DNA from: Trametes villosa
Taxonomy: Eukaryota > Basidiomycota > Agaricomycetes > Polyporales > Polyporaceae
Reading direction: 5' to 3'
Assembly (NCBI GenBank): GCA_002964805.2
Contig: PUDQ02000049.1
Span: forward strand, 454,425 to 518,424
DNA length: 64,000 nt
Position 1 is the stretch's first letter. Every line of letters starts with the position of its first letter. The notes beneath the pieces were generated by a model. That model had not been told where the DNA came from and made no database searches. It saw only the letters and a program-made list of their open reading frames with translations. The translations under genes and the position numbers were made by a program. Positions 1 to 11,260 of the stretch are shown one piece after another.

Positions 1-48
1 GCGACCGAGGGAGCATGGGATAACGCACGCTTCCAGGTCACTCCCACC

Positions 49-1114
49 ATGACCACACAGTCGCCCCAGCTTCCCCTCGCAGTCAGCGCCGCCATGCCCG
101 CACCCCCGCTCTCTGCGCCAGTCGCCGCGTACGGCCTCGTCGCGCGCATGAAACACTCGCAGAAGACGAAGAAACGTACCCCTTCTCCACTCACCACCGG
201 AGCAACGAGCGTGCCCAACCCGCTCAAGATGTTCGACCGCATCGTCATCCACCCCGTCGCCTGGCCCGACGAGGCGCTCCGCTGGATGGGCGTCCCGGAG
301 CGCCTCCCGCGCACGCCTCCCCCGCCTGCGCACCGCCTCTCCGAGGCATGTATGTCCGCCGCCGCGCGGCAGGCGTACGAGCGCGTCGCGGACGCGGTCA
401 GCCGCAAGGCACCCGTCCCACGCGAGGACCTCGGCGCGCTCGTCGTCGAGGCGTTCGCTGCGCTCGCGGAGGCGCAGGGCGTGTACATCTACCGCCGCGC
501 GAAGGCGTACCTCTCGCTGGGCGACCTGCGTGTGCGCATGGAGCCCATGCACGGCTTCTCGGGCAGCGGCGTCGCCCCTGTGCTTGCGTACGTCGACGAG
601 CCGTTTCGCAGGGAGCAACGCGTGAAGCTTGTCCACTGGCGCTCGGCGCGCGCGGAGGGCGAGGAGCCGAACCAGGAGGATGAGCGGGTGGAGGTTATGG
701 ACGTCGCGATGCTCTTCGCGATGGCGCAGGAACACAAGCGGTGGGGCGTTCCTGCCGATGCTGACGGCAACCACACTGTGAGTAGTTCTTCGAGAACGGC
801 GTGGGGATTCTCTAACACCTATGCAGACACGGGTCATGTATCCAAACAACGAGGGGAGCGCGATGATAATGCTCACCGCGGTAACACCGTTGGAGACTAT
901 CACCGCCCTCCAAGAGGGTCGCGAGACGATGAAGCCGGTGATGTACAGTCGCCAGACAATCGATATAGTTGCAGCCGGTCATGGAGGAAGATGGAACGAC
1001 AGCCCCCTACTACAACTCATCCGGGGGCTGGTCGAAGACGGCGGACGACTCGCCAGGAAAGCCCCCGCGCCGCGCTGGCCCATCGGGCCATGGGCGTGGA
1101 CCACGCACTTCTGA
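49..1114 (+). CDS. Uncharacterised two-exon protein, about 338 aa
   Basis: I do not recognise this protein. The start at 49 follows CCACC, a good fungal start context. Exon 1 (49-777) is followed by a 49-bp intron (778-826, GTGAGT to ATGCAG, phase 0). Exon 2 (827-1114) ends in TGA. Reading through the donor gives a low-complexity tail, whereas the splice restores an ordered C-terminus, which supports the intron. The N-terminal 60 residues are Ala/Pro-rich and basic and look disordered. The middle (about 75-240) is Ala/Arg-rich and probably helical, with a stretch around VYIYRRAKAYLSLGDLR. There is no signal peptide or membrane segment. It converges with the minus-strand hexosaminidase gene, leaving about 100 bp between stops. 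Alternative: the N-terminal region could start at a later Met. I am fairly sure it is a gene and have no functional call. Confidence 0.55.
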
Positions 1115-1214
1115 CACGCACATATCTGTAACACACCTGCTCTCGCGCTATATTCCTGCTTTGCTACACATCTGTACCACCGCCACCCGTTACCAATGCT
1201 ATAATTCTTTCCAA

Positions 1215-3501
1215 TCACGAGTTGATGTTGCACTGCCCCGGCCTGAGAGCGCACCACATCGGCTGGAGCTGGATGGCCTTGATGCCGCGCTGGCGCATGC
1301 GGAACGCGAGGTCGTGCAGGCGCGGCAGCGCTGTGGACGAGTTGCCCCCAGGGCCGCTCCAGAAGACTTCGGCGGAGCTGGCGGCGCGCGGCCAGACAAT
1401 GGAATCCAGGTTTTCGGGGCCGGACTGCTCGGTCCACAGGAGCTGCTCGCCTGCGTGTACACGCGTTAGTGCATATAGCCAAGAGTGTTGTCCAGAGGCC
1501 TACCTCCGAGTACGAGATGGGCTCGGGAGGCTGAGATGTTCGCGAGCGCGTCGAAGGTGTACGACTAGGCATGAGACAGTGAAAATGAGCGGAAGGGAGA
1601 ACTCAAACTGGCGGAAGGATTACCTTCTGCCAGGTCTTGAAAGGGTCGCACCAGCTGTTACTGAAGCAATACATCAGTCGGCCATCCGCAAGCGAAATGT
1701 TCGAATACATACGCTACGTCGTCACCGATCCACTCCCCGGCGCCGCAGTCCTGCAGAGGCTCAGTACCGAGCAGGTGTCAACGTGTAGGTGCGACTCACC
1801 AAGTAGAAGTAATCTGAAGGGCCATGGACGATACGGAAGTTCTTGGCTGCCACCGCAGCGGCATTCGCAGATGAGATCCACACCCTATGCGTCATTAGGG
1901 GCGATCGCTCACTCGGTGGGATAGGCCCAAAGCATTGACTTACATCACCACAGTATCGTTCCCCAGCGTCACGTTGTGGTCCAACACCATTTCTACGCAG
2001 CCTCTCAGCTAGGGTAGAACACTGAAGAGCGTGTCGCCTACCTTCCCAAACAGCAGGCGTCTTCCTCTGCGCCCGGATCGCTGCGTGCGTGCTCTGCGTG
2101 AACACGTCCAGCGCCTGCTCAAGCGTCCGCCCGCTCGCCTTTAGGTCCGCCTGTGTCTGCGCGTCCTGGACGTAGCACTCCGTGTTCAGCTCGTCGCCCC
2201 CGGTGCTCATAAGTGAGGACGGGAACATCCGCGCTACCGAGGCGAGCAGGTCGGCGGTGAAGTTCGTGGTTGCGGGCGAGGCCAGACGTAGCTGGCCTGC
2301 AGGGGGCTCTGCGGGGATGTCAACACATAGTACCCAGAGACGCGCAGTCGGCATGCATACCGTTGGCAAACGTAGTCCAAGGGGAGGCTTCAGCGCAGGC
2401 TATATGCTCGGGATGCGCGGCTCCGATAATGGCCGTATGGCCTGGTGTGTCGATTTCCTGCACACTATGAGGACGGGTATGGTTAAGAGGGTACGTTGAT
2501 ACTTACAACCATGACATCAATCCCTCGCTGCACGATATCAGCGATCGGGAAGCAGCGCATATACCGAGTAAGTCGTGACTCACAGCACCCGCATACGCTG
2601 TAATGTCCTGAACGTCCTGCGGGCTGTAAACCATCGACGAGGAGTACGCTCCCTTGGCAGCGAGATCGGTGAATCCGGGTACTTCGAGTGGGAAGCTCTG
2701 GCTGTCGGTAACGTGCCAGTGGAACTGGCTCATCTGCATGAAAGTTGAATATCTCTCCGAGGAGAGGCTGCACTGATCGCCCCTACCTTGACCATGCTCA
2801 TGGCCTCAAGAGTACGTTTGATGTCAGCAACGGGAAAGCTAAGATTGGTATGAGCATGAGATGAGCACTTTAGATACGCAGGTAGCTCACAAGTTGCGCG
2901 AAGTATCGAGCATGAACCCTCGGAATGGCTGTAGTCAATTTGAGAATTGATCACTTGTACAGGCTATCGGGAAACCTACATATGCTGGCAAGTCCGTGAT
3001 CGTGAACGGCGCCTCCATCGTATACACCTGCCCCGCCGACTCGTACCACAGCTGTTCAAAAGTCGTCAAGCCTCGAAGGAGCCCCAGCGTCGAGTTGGCA
3101 GTCAGGGTAGCCGTAGATCCATCCGCAGGGATCTGGAGTGCATACTCCTCGCTGCGTGTACCTATGGGAAGTCTCGACTCTTCGGTAATGCTCCGCACGC
3201 CAGAGCCGGGCGCGAGAGCCAGCTCCAGAGTTCGCAGAGACCGTGCACGCTGGACCGTGCTGTGGTCCGAGGCGCCGCGATCAGGAATGAGTCGCCCAAG
3301 CTTGTCGGTTTTCAAAAACGACTTGGTGCGCGACACCGCGCCCTGCAAGTCAGAGGGGGCATGAGCGACGTTGATGTGGATGTCGAAGTTTGACGCGAGC
3401 TTCAAGGGGGAAGTCCCAGTTTCGAGAGAACGAGGTAGGGGCCAGATTCCGAGAACACCGCTGAGATGCGCGAGAGCGAGCAGTAGACTCAGGAGCGTCA
3501 T
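1215..3501 (-). CDS. GH20 beta-N-acetylhexosaminidase, paralog A
   Basis: Secreted exo-beta-N-acetylhexosaminidase of family GH20, which removes terminal GlcNAc/GalNAc from chitooligomers and glycans. It starts at 3501 with a signal peptide (MTLLSLLLALAHLSG). About 13 exons join without a broken frame. In order they give the N-terminal GH20b-like domain (exon 1, 2980-3501), PFRGFMLDTSRN, FPVADIKRTLEAM, FHWHVTDSQSFPLE, RGIDVMV, EIDTPGHT, and the catalytic Asp-Glu pair in STGGDELN. The C-terminal part has WEG, DYFYL, DCGAGEW, NSWCDPFKTW and LLWTEQS, ending CNINS-stop at 1215. Exons 2 (38 nt), 3 (55 nt) and 5 (21 nt, 2507-2527) are very small. The 21-nt exon is fused to the next one in paralog B. 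All key GH20 motifs are present, so this is a functional gene by sequence despite its fragmented open frames. It converges with the gene at 49-1114. Confidence 0.9.
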
Positions 3502-3994
3502 GGCGAGGGAACTGCGGGACGCATGGGGGCCATCTTGCGCGCATATATACACATACATGCGGAAGTATGTGGACCCTGTAGTCAGACGTGAAGGCGTACA
3601 CCTGACCCGCTCCTGGAGGTCTTGGGGCTACTCGAAGACCGAAATACTATCAGAACGTACGGCATACAACGCGGAGGGAAGCCATATGCTCTATCTTCCT
3701 GGCTCGCGTCGATAGCCTCCACATGGCACGGCTCCCTTCGCCGTTCAGGAAGAAGCTAGATATGCATCGTTTGGCACGACGAGCGTAGATAACGAGACCA
3801 ACACAGGATAGCATTTCTGAGACAACAGAGCACCCGTTAAACAGTCGTCGTCAAGAAAGTGGTGAGCCACAGCGAGTGCAGAGGGTTGGGCGTCGGGCGA
3901 GCTGGCCTCGAGATGGTGGTGGTCGTAGGAAGCGTTGAGCTCGCCGGCGCCTACGCCTCTTCGCAACTTGCTTCCCGACCACAGCCCCCACAGC
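3502..3994. promoter_or_regulatory. Divergent intergenic region between GH20-A and the gene at 3995
   Basis: About 490 bp between two divergently oriented starts. On the minus strand a TATATAT stretch (3543-3549) sits roughly 42 bp upstream of the GH20-A start and is a plausible TATA element. The rest shows no recognisable gene or repeat. Assignment as a shared promoter is inference from orientation. Confidence 0.45.
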
Positions 3995-4845
3995 ATGCCG
4001 CCCAAACATTTCCTCACCAGCAACTTCCGCGTCGCGTTCGAGGAGTACTTCAAGCCCGACCAGCAGCGCAATGCCGTAGACACGCTGCATGACCACATCG
4101 CGGAGGTCCGCGACGGCTCCGAGGAGCAGCGTCGCGTGCTCGGGGTGCTCAAGCCGCAGGACAAGTCCCCCGAGCAGATCGAGCAGCGCGTCGCCGCCTA
4201 CCTCGACAAGTGCTACTGGCAGATCTCCCAGTTCTACCGCGTACGTACCATTCCATGGCTTGGGCTGCTCTCTCCCTCACGCGCGCGCACGGACAGCTGA
4301 GCGTGGTCTGACCCGAGACCTGCAGTACTCCGTCCCGTGCCGCATCGCCGAGGCAGAGCCATACCTTCGCGAGGTCATTCGCTACGCGCACGCAAAGGGC
4401 GGCAAGAGGGACGTGTCCCCCACGCTCTACCTCGCGGTCGCGATTCACAAGACGCCCGAGAAAGAGCAAGAGGCTCTCTCCCTCTTCAGCGATGCCTTCG
4501 CGGACTTCGACGCCAACGGCGCACCCGCACTCGGTCCGCGCTCGGAGCTGTGGGCGCGTGCGCACTGGTCGCGCCTACTGCGACGCGCCTCCCGCATACA
4601 GGAAGCCGAAGTGCAGGAGCAAGCCATAGTGTGAGTGCTATGCCGTGTGGACGGACAAGGCTTCTCATGTCGAGTATAACAGCGACTGGATAGTGAGCCA
4701 TCCTATGGTGCTTCCGCCTCCGAAGCTACGGGCTCTCGTTTTCGATGAAGGCGATGACGGGCCGCTCAAGGATATTCTGGTACACCCCGAAGTACTTGCT
4801 GCGTTCGAGGAGGCTCGAGAAAGTAAAAAGAGAAGCAGTGCCTGA
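3995..4845 (+). CDS. Uncharacterised small protein, about 237 aa, three exons
   Basis: Function not recognised. The start at 3995 (MPPKHFLTSNFRV) follows a C/A-rich leader. Exon 1 (3995-4240) ends at GTACGT. Exon 2 runs 4326-4630 and is followed by a 52-bp intron (4631-4682). Exon 3 (4683-4845) ends in TGA. Phases 0 and 2 match across the junctions and give a 714-nt CDS. The protein is rich in charged, probably helical segments (FRVAFEEYFKPDQQ, EEQRRVLGVL, EKEQEALSLFSDAFADF). It has no signal peptide or membrane span, so a soluble intracellular protein is likely. An earlier in-frame Met at 3935 would add about 20 Ser/Pro-rich residues and is less likely. It lies between the divergent GH20-A gene and F-box paralog 1. 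Confidence 0.6.
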
Positions 4846-5054
4846 AAACAGAGTCCTCACAATTGAGTCGTTTGTGTGCTGTTCACAGCCCATACCCACA
4901 CTATCTACCATTGCGATATATACCTTGCTTCGAACCGCCCTGACGCCTTGTTGACTTGCTTCACTAGCCCACGGTGTTGTAAGCGCCTGCCTCAAGTCGC
5001 CGCGTGTAAGTGCAATAATCCTACTCTCATCCCACCACGTCAATTTCCACCACC

Positions 5055-6624
5055 ATGTCCATCCACCGCGCACTGCTCATGGAAGATATTCTGACCGAGG
5101 TCTTCGAGTTCTTGGACTACATCGGGATGTATGGTAAAGCGGGGAAGCCGACGCTGGTGAATCTGGCCCGTGTCTCCACGGGATTCCACGAGCCCGCCAT
5201 CCGCATTTTGTGGCGACAAGTCTCGACCGTCCGCTCAATCGTGGGCCTTCTCCCGTCTTGTTTCAGAGCGGGTAATAACACGCCTGACCCTGAAACGGAA
5301 ATTGTAAGATGCCCATCTGCACTGATCTCTTCTGACCAACGCTCACCCGCCTCTCGCTGTATAGAGCGAACTCCCGGAAGACGCGCAACGCGAATGGGAG
5401 CGGGTGCGCAGATACGGCATTCATGTTCGATGGCTCTCCGTCGGAAACGATGACCAGGACATACGCTTGCAGTTCAATGCAGGAAGATGGGCGCTGATAC
5501 AGCGACTGTCCGGCGGCGAGCCCGTCTTTCCAAACCTCACCGGGATGCACTGGATAGCCGAAGAAGGCAACGAAGATGGGCTCGCCCTCTTCCTCGCGCC
5601 ACCTATGCAGGTGTTATACATCGAATGCGGGCTAGAGCACGAGCCCACGCCGGAGAACGAGGCCAATTGGGCGTCTTGCATCAAGCTCTGGATTAACGAA
5701 CTTCCTCAGCGTACACCTCACCTGGAGAAGCTCTCGCTCAGAATCGTCGAACTCTCCCCGTCCGTAGTTATGGCCCCGCTCTCCCTTGCCGCCCCGCGCC
5801 TCCCTCGGTCCCTGACACATCTCACGCTAGGCACCGATCTGCCTTCCATCGACGTCCCCACGTTGGCGACCCTGGCGCGTCTGTCCAACATGGAGATTCT
5901 CGAGTTCCAAGAATCCATTTTCGGTCTGGATGCCAACCGACCTCGCAATCGCGGGGAGCTTTCCGGAGTCGCATGCATCGATTTCCCTCATCTGAAAACC
6001 CTCATCTTATGCATGCACCCCGTCGAGAACCTCGTCACGAACGCGATGACGTCCGCAAACCTGCGCACCCTATACATCCAACAGATGGCGTACGGCAACA
6101 GCGAAAGCCTCCGTCAGCGGTGCGCGGCCCTTGCGCAGGCTTTCCCCTCTCTGGAGAAGCTCTGGATCACCACGCTTATGGAACTCGAGGACGTTCCGGC
6201 TGTGCCCGCCATCCTCGACCTAATCGCCCCGTTCTTGGGCCACCGCCTGCGGGACGTTAACATCGGGTTCTTTAGAGGCTGGATTACGAGCGTGCCGTAC
6301 TTGGTGAACGACGACGACATCGTTGCCATTGCCGAAGCGTGGCCGATGCTGGCCCGGCTCACCATCCGGGGCGCGGAGGGTATGACTCTCGACCAACATA
6401 GTGTCGGACTACGTGGACTGTCGGCGCTGGCGAAACATTGCCCGGACCTGCAAATGATCCGCATCGAGCGCCTTGTGGTTCGCCCAGAAGACGCGGCGCA
6501 TCTACCGCTCGATACTCCTATACATGGCCTGCGCACGCTGGAGGTGTACGAGGGGATAACGCCTGAGACTGGCCGTCTCATCTCCGACAGGCTTTTCCCC
6601 GGCTGGAGGCCACCCTTGGAGTAG
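5055..6624 (+). CDS. F-box-like/leucine-rich protein, tandem paralog 1
   Basis: An Agaricomycete F-box-type protein of about 502 aa, expected to act as a substrate adaptor for SCF ubiquitin ligases (family knowledge; the substrate is unknown). Exon 1 (5055-5303) encodes an F-box-like segment: HRALLMEDILTEVFEFLD, then LARVSTGFHEPAIRILWR. A 61-bp intron (5304-5364, GTAAGA to TATAG) follows, in phase 0. Exon 2 (5365-6624) carries irregular leucine-rich repeats (LPRSLTHLTLGTDLP, FPHLKTLILCM, FPSLEKLW, LRTLEVYEG). There is no signal peptide or transmembrane segment. The neighbouring gene at 7188 is a clear paralog in the same orientation with the same intron position, so this is a tandem duplication. 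The whole frame is open. Confidence 0.8.
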
Positions 6625-7187
6625 CGTCTTACGCGCGCGCGGCATTGGGTGCGCAAGTACTATACCCTGGGTATGATCCCGAGTAATCAAATATGCTCAC
6701 AGACGTTGCCAATATCATTTGTACCCGCAGCGCTCTCGTTCCTCTGGAATCATTTGTGCGCAAGCAAACCCTGTCATGTATGCAAGTCACACGATTGACA
6801 TACAAGTCAATTATTCAAAGCGCCATATGTGTGAGCGGCCTCCGGTAGCTAGGTATCATCAAATCAATCCTCCACCTTAGGACGAGCAATATCTCGAGTA
6901 AGTCCACGAACATCCGAGTCGTGCGCGCGAGAAACATGAGTCCATGCGCCCTCTGCATCACGCGTACACCCCGCTTGACCGAACACTTCTGCCGAAGGTA
7001 CACGCATAACTCATTTGTACATCTGATACACACACGGTACCCTGCGACAAACAATGCCGCATTTATTTTGAATGTGATGTTCAGCCAGGTTCAAGAGCCA
7101 CAATGCCATAAGCGCCCACATCAAGTCGTCGCAAGTTGATCGTGGTGTAAGAGCGTGTAAGTCAAAGAATCTTACTCTCATCCCACC
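6625..7187. other. Intergenic spacer with duplicated flank, no gene
   Basis: 563 bp between the two F-box-like genes. The left half resembles the 3' flank of copy 2 and the terminal part of GH20-B on the opposite strand. The right half resembles the leader of copy 1. No open frame here looks coding. Confidence 0.5.
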
Positions 7188-8792
7188 ATGTCCATATCCA
7201 CCACCTCGTCGACTCACCGCGCACTGCTTATGGAAGATATTCTAGACGAGGTCTTTAAGTTCTTTGATTGCATGGAATTATTTGGTACAGAGGGGAGGTC
7301 GACTCTGGCGAAACTGGCGTGTGTCTCTACGGTGTTCCACGAGCCCGCTATTCGTATACTGTGGCGAAAAGTTTCGACCGTCTCCTCAATCATGGGCCTT
7401 CTCCCGTCTTGTTTCAAGGCGAGTCATGATACGTCTGATTTGTACACAGAAAATGCAAGTCTCCCATTTGTACCTATGACTTCTGACTTGTCACTTAACC
7501 GTCTCACTGTATAGCACGAGCTCGCGGAAGACGCGCAACGCGAATGGGAGCGTGTGCGCAAATACGGCATCCATGTTCGGTGGTTCGCCGTCGGGCCATG
7601 CGATGGGCATCACACACGGATGCAATTTAATGCAGGAAAGTGGGCGCTGATACAGCGACTGTCCGGCGGCGAGCCCGTCTTTCCGAACCTCACCGGGATG
7701 TACTGGATGGCCGAAGAACGTAACGGGGATGGGCTAGCCCTCTTCCTCGCGCTCCCTATGCAAGTATTACACATCGTGTGCGGAGTGGAACAGGAGCCCA
7801 CCCCGGAGAGCGAGGCCAAATGGGCGACCTACATCAAGCTCTGGATCAACGAACTTCCTCGGCGTACGCCTCACCTTGGGCTGCTCTCGCTCAGAATCGG
7901 TCTCCTCTCCCCGTCCGCGGTCACGGACCCACTTTCCCTGGTCGCGCCGCAGCTTCCCCGGTCCCTGGTACACTTCCTGCTAGGCACCGACCTGCCCTCA
8001 GTAGACGTCCCCACGTTAACCACGCTGGCGCGCATACCTAATGCGGAGGTTCTCGAGTTCCACGAGTCTGCGTACGAACGGGATGCCGCCCACCCTCGCA
8101 GCCGCGGCAATCTTTCTGAGGTGGCACGCATCGATTTTCCCCACCTGAAAACCCTCATCTTGCACAGTCCCTCCGCCGGGAACCCCATCACGAACGCGAT
8201 GACGTCTACGAGCCTACGCGTTCTACACGTCGAACAGATGTGGTACCGCGACGGCGCCAGCCTTCGCGGGAGGTGCGCGGCCCTCGCGCAGGCTTTCCCC
8301 TCCCTCGACACAGTCTGGTTCCCGTTGTTCAACAAGGAGGGGGGAGACCCAGCTTATATGCCCACTATCCTCGACCTGCTAGCCCCGTTCTTCCACCACC
8401 GCCTGCGGGACATCCACGTCGGGTACTTCAGAGGTTCGAACACGAACGTACCGTGCTTGATGAGTGACGACGACATCGTTGCTGTCGCCGAAGCATGGCC
8501 GACGCTAGCCAAGCTCACTATCTGGGGCGCGAAGGGTCTGGCTCCCCACGAACATGGCATCGGGTTACGCGGGCTGTTGGCGCTGGCGAAACACTGCCCG
8601 GACCTGCAGTCTATCCGCATCGACCGCCTTGTGGTGGGCCCGGAGGACGCCGCGCAGCTGCCGCTCGATCCTCCCATGCATGGTCTGCGCACGTTGGAGG
8701 TGTACGAGGGAATTCCACCTTCAACTGCTCGCCTCATCTCAGACAGGATTTTCCCCAGCTGGAGGCCGCCCTTGGAGCAGCGTTTTACGTGA
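7188..8792 (+). CDS. F-box-like/leucine-rich protein, tandem paralog 2
   Basis: Paralog of the gene at 5055, about 514 aa, presumed SCF adaptor. Exon 1 (7188-7454) encodes the F-box-like region (HRALLMEDILDEVFKFFD, then STVFHEPAIRILWRKVST). Exon 2 (7515-8792) begins HELAEDAQREWERVR, matching SELPEDAQREWERVR of paralog 1. The intron between them (7455-7514) must use a GC donor (GCAAGT) because no GT lies at the homologous position. The acceptor TATAG is the same as in paralog 1 and the junction is phase 0 in both. Leucine-rich segments follow (LPRSLVHFLLGTDLP, FPHLKTLIL, LRTLEVYEGI). The frame is open. It converges with GH20-B, with about 300 bp between the stops. Confidence 0.78.
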
Positions 8793-9096
8793 TGCTGGGT
8801 ACGCAAATACTATACCATAGGGTACGAGCCCAAGCCAACAAGCTCACGGACACTGATACCGTTCGTACCGCAACGCTTTCGTTCCTCTGAAAGATCCTTC
8901 GCGCGCGAGCAGACCTTCTCATGTATGGATGACACGCGACTGACATTATAGTCCGATTATCCAAAGTGCCAAGTGAGCGGTCCCCAGTAGCTAGGTATCA
9001 TACAGATCCATCCGATCGTCCACAGCAGCCATCAGCCATCCGCCGAGGCCACGAACCTCATGCGCGCGAGAAACGTGAGTATATGCGTCCTCTCCA
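8793..9096. other. Convergent 3' spacer between F-box 2 and GH20-B
   Basis: About 300 bp between two stops. It holds blocks also found after F-box 1. I see no gene and no clear polyadenylation signal. Confidence 0.5.
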
Positions 9097-11260
9097 TTAC
9101 GCATCGATATCGCACGCCCCAGGCCTGAGCGCACACCACTCCGGCTGCAGCGAGATCGCGTTCACGCCGCGCTGGCGGAAGCGGTACGCGAGGTCGTGGA
9201 TGCGCGGGAGCGCTGCGCTGATGTTCCCGCCCGAGCCCGACCAGAAGAGCTCGGCGGAGGACGCGGCGCGCGGCCAGACGATCGGGTCGAGGTTCTGCGG
9301 GCCGGACTGCTCGGTCCATAGGAGGTGTTGGCCTAGCAGAACACCGTCAACAAGAGCAGCTGCCGAGAAGGTGAGATGTGGGCATACCTCCGAGAACGAG
9401 CTTGCTCTCCTCAGTGGTGAGGTTGGCCACGGGGTCGAACGAGTATGCACGCTGCCAGGTCTTGAAGGGGTCGCACCAGCTGTTGCCGGAGGGGAGGTCG
9501 CCGACCCATCCCCCACCACCGCAGTCCTGAGAAGTGTGAGACGAGGGTCGAACAGGATACAGAAACTGACTCACAAGATAGAAGTAGTCGGACGCGGCGT
9601 GAATGAGCTTGTGGCCCTTCTCCGCGACAGCCTTCACGTTATCTGAGGAGATCCAAACACTGATGCCCCAGCCATTAGCCTAAGCATCGCAAAATGCGCC
9701 ACAGTACTCACAGCACTGGCGTGTCCTTCGAAAGCGTCACGTTGTGGACAAGGACCATCTCTGCGCACTATGTCAAAATGTGGGCCTCATTACACGACGA
9801 ATCAGAATACGCACCCTCCCACACGACAGGCGTCTTGCCCTTCGCCTCAAGAGCCTTGTGCGTTTTCTGCGTGAACACGTCAAGCGCCTGCTCCAGCGTG
9901 CTGCCGGACGCGTTCAGCGCAGCCTGCGTCGGGGTGTCGACGGCATAGCAGTTCGTGTTCAGCTCGTCTCCACCCGTGCTGAACAGCGTCGACGGGAAGA
10001 GCTTCGCCGCGGCAGTAAACAGGTCCGCGATGTAGTTCGTCACGGTTGCGTTCACAAAGCGCAGCTGGCCCGCAGGCGGTTCTGCAATCAAGAAGCTCAG
10101 AACACAAGAAGAAACATGGTCGCCCACATGGGCCTGCAGCTGCGCACGCACCGTTTGCGTAGGTCGCCCACGGCGACGCCTCGGCGCACGCGACGAAGTC
10201 GGGGTGCGCCTGCGCAATGATCGCAGTGTGGCCCGGGGTGTCGATCTCGACCATCACGTCGATGCCGCGCTGCACAAACGTTCATTCAGTCACGGATGTA
10301 AGATGGTGATCGAGCGAGGACCCTGAGACTTACTGCGCCAGCGTACGAGACGATGTCGCGCACATCGGCCAGGCTGTACGTCTGTGAGGACGAGTACGCG
10401 CCCTTCGCGGCGAGGTCGGTGAAGCCAGGGATCTCGAGCGGGAAGCTCTGGCTGTCTACGACGTGCCAGTGGAACTGATTGATCTGCGGGAGCTATTGAG
10501 CGGTGCTGCAAGCTTCTCGGGGGCAAGTCGGCATACCTTGACCCAGCTCATAGCATCCAAGGTGCGTTTGATATCTGCAACAGGGAAGCTGTGCAGATAT
10601 GTTACCATTTCAATGTCTTCGACAGTAGGCATGCGTGCACGCACTAGTTACGCGCGGTGTCGAGCATGAGCCCGCGGTACGGCTACAAGATATATCAGCA
10701 CCTGCGTCTCACGGCATGAACGTTGCACTACTTACGAAGGCGGGCTTGTCTTCGATGGTCACAGGCGCGCTCACGGTGTATATCGTGTTGCTGTGCTCAT
10801 ACCAGAGCTGGGTGAACGTAGTCAAGCCTCGGAAGAGGCCCAACGTCGAGTTCGCAGTAATGCTCGCGCCGGAGCCGTCCGCGGGCACGACCAGCCGGTA
10901 CGCCTCGTCGCGCTCCTCCGGGGCCTTCTGCGCCTCGCTCGTGATCGTCTTGAAAGACGCGCCCTTCTCGAGCGAGAGCGTCAGCCGCGAAAGCGCCTTG
11001 GCGTCTTCGAACGTGTGCGCGTCACCCGCGCCGCGCCCGACGACGAGCCGCTCGAGCTTGTCGCCCGCGAGGAGCTGCTTCGTGCGCCCCGCGGCGGCGA
11101 GCAGGTCGCCCGGCACGCCGCGTCCGACGACGGTGATCTGGAAGCCGGGGGCGAGACGGAGCGTGCTGGACCCGGTTTGGACGCTCTGCGGCTGCGGCCA
11201 GAGCGCCGAGGCGGGCGAGGACGCCGTCGCGAGGAGGACCGCGAGCGCGAGCAGCTTCAT
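9097..11260 (-). CDS. GH20 beta-N-acetylhexosaminidase, paralog B
   Basis: Secreted GH20 exo-beta-N-acetylhexosaminidase, paralog of the gene at 1215-3501. It starts at 11260 with signal peptide MKLLALAVLLATASSPASA. Exon 1 carries the N-terminal domain up to TIEDKPAF at a GTAAGT donor. Short exons then give PYRGLMLDTARNY, FPVADIKRTLDAMSWVK and INQFHWHVVDSQSF. The next exon, RGIDVMVEIDTPGHT, is undivided here but split in paralog A. The catalytic pair is in FSTGGDELN. Later exons give DYFYL, DCGGGGW, NSWCDPFKTW and LLWTEQSGPQN, ending ACDIDA-stop at 9097. About eleven exons join in frame. Both paralogs keep all GH20 motifs, so both should be active; they may differ in regulation. The last exon is a near neighbour of the F-box duplication. 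Confidence 0.92.

Larger units (their letters stand above)
5030..8960 (+). repeat. Tandem segmental duplication carrying the two F-box-like genes
   Basis: The leader (a shared TACTCTCATCCCACCA block just before each ATG), the exon/intron layout, the coding region and part of the 3' flank recur in order in the two copies. The 3' flanks share a GTACTATACC-like block near the stop and an AGCGCTCTCGTTCCTCTG-like block further on. Sequence after copy 1 (about 6835-6970) also resembles the 3' end of the GH20-B gene (about 8975-9100), for example the block GTAGCTAGGTATCAT. The duplicated unit therefore seems to have included the flank that joins F-box and GH20. Exact unit ends were judged by eye. 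Confidence 0.6.

Noticed and set aside
1215..3501. The GH20-A locus looked like a pseudogene because its frames are chopped into many short ORFs.
   Set aside because: Each break coincides with a GT-AG intron in matching phase, and all GH20 motifs are retained after splicing.
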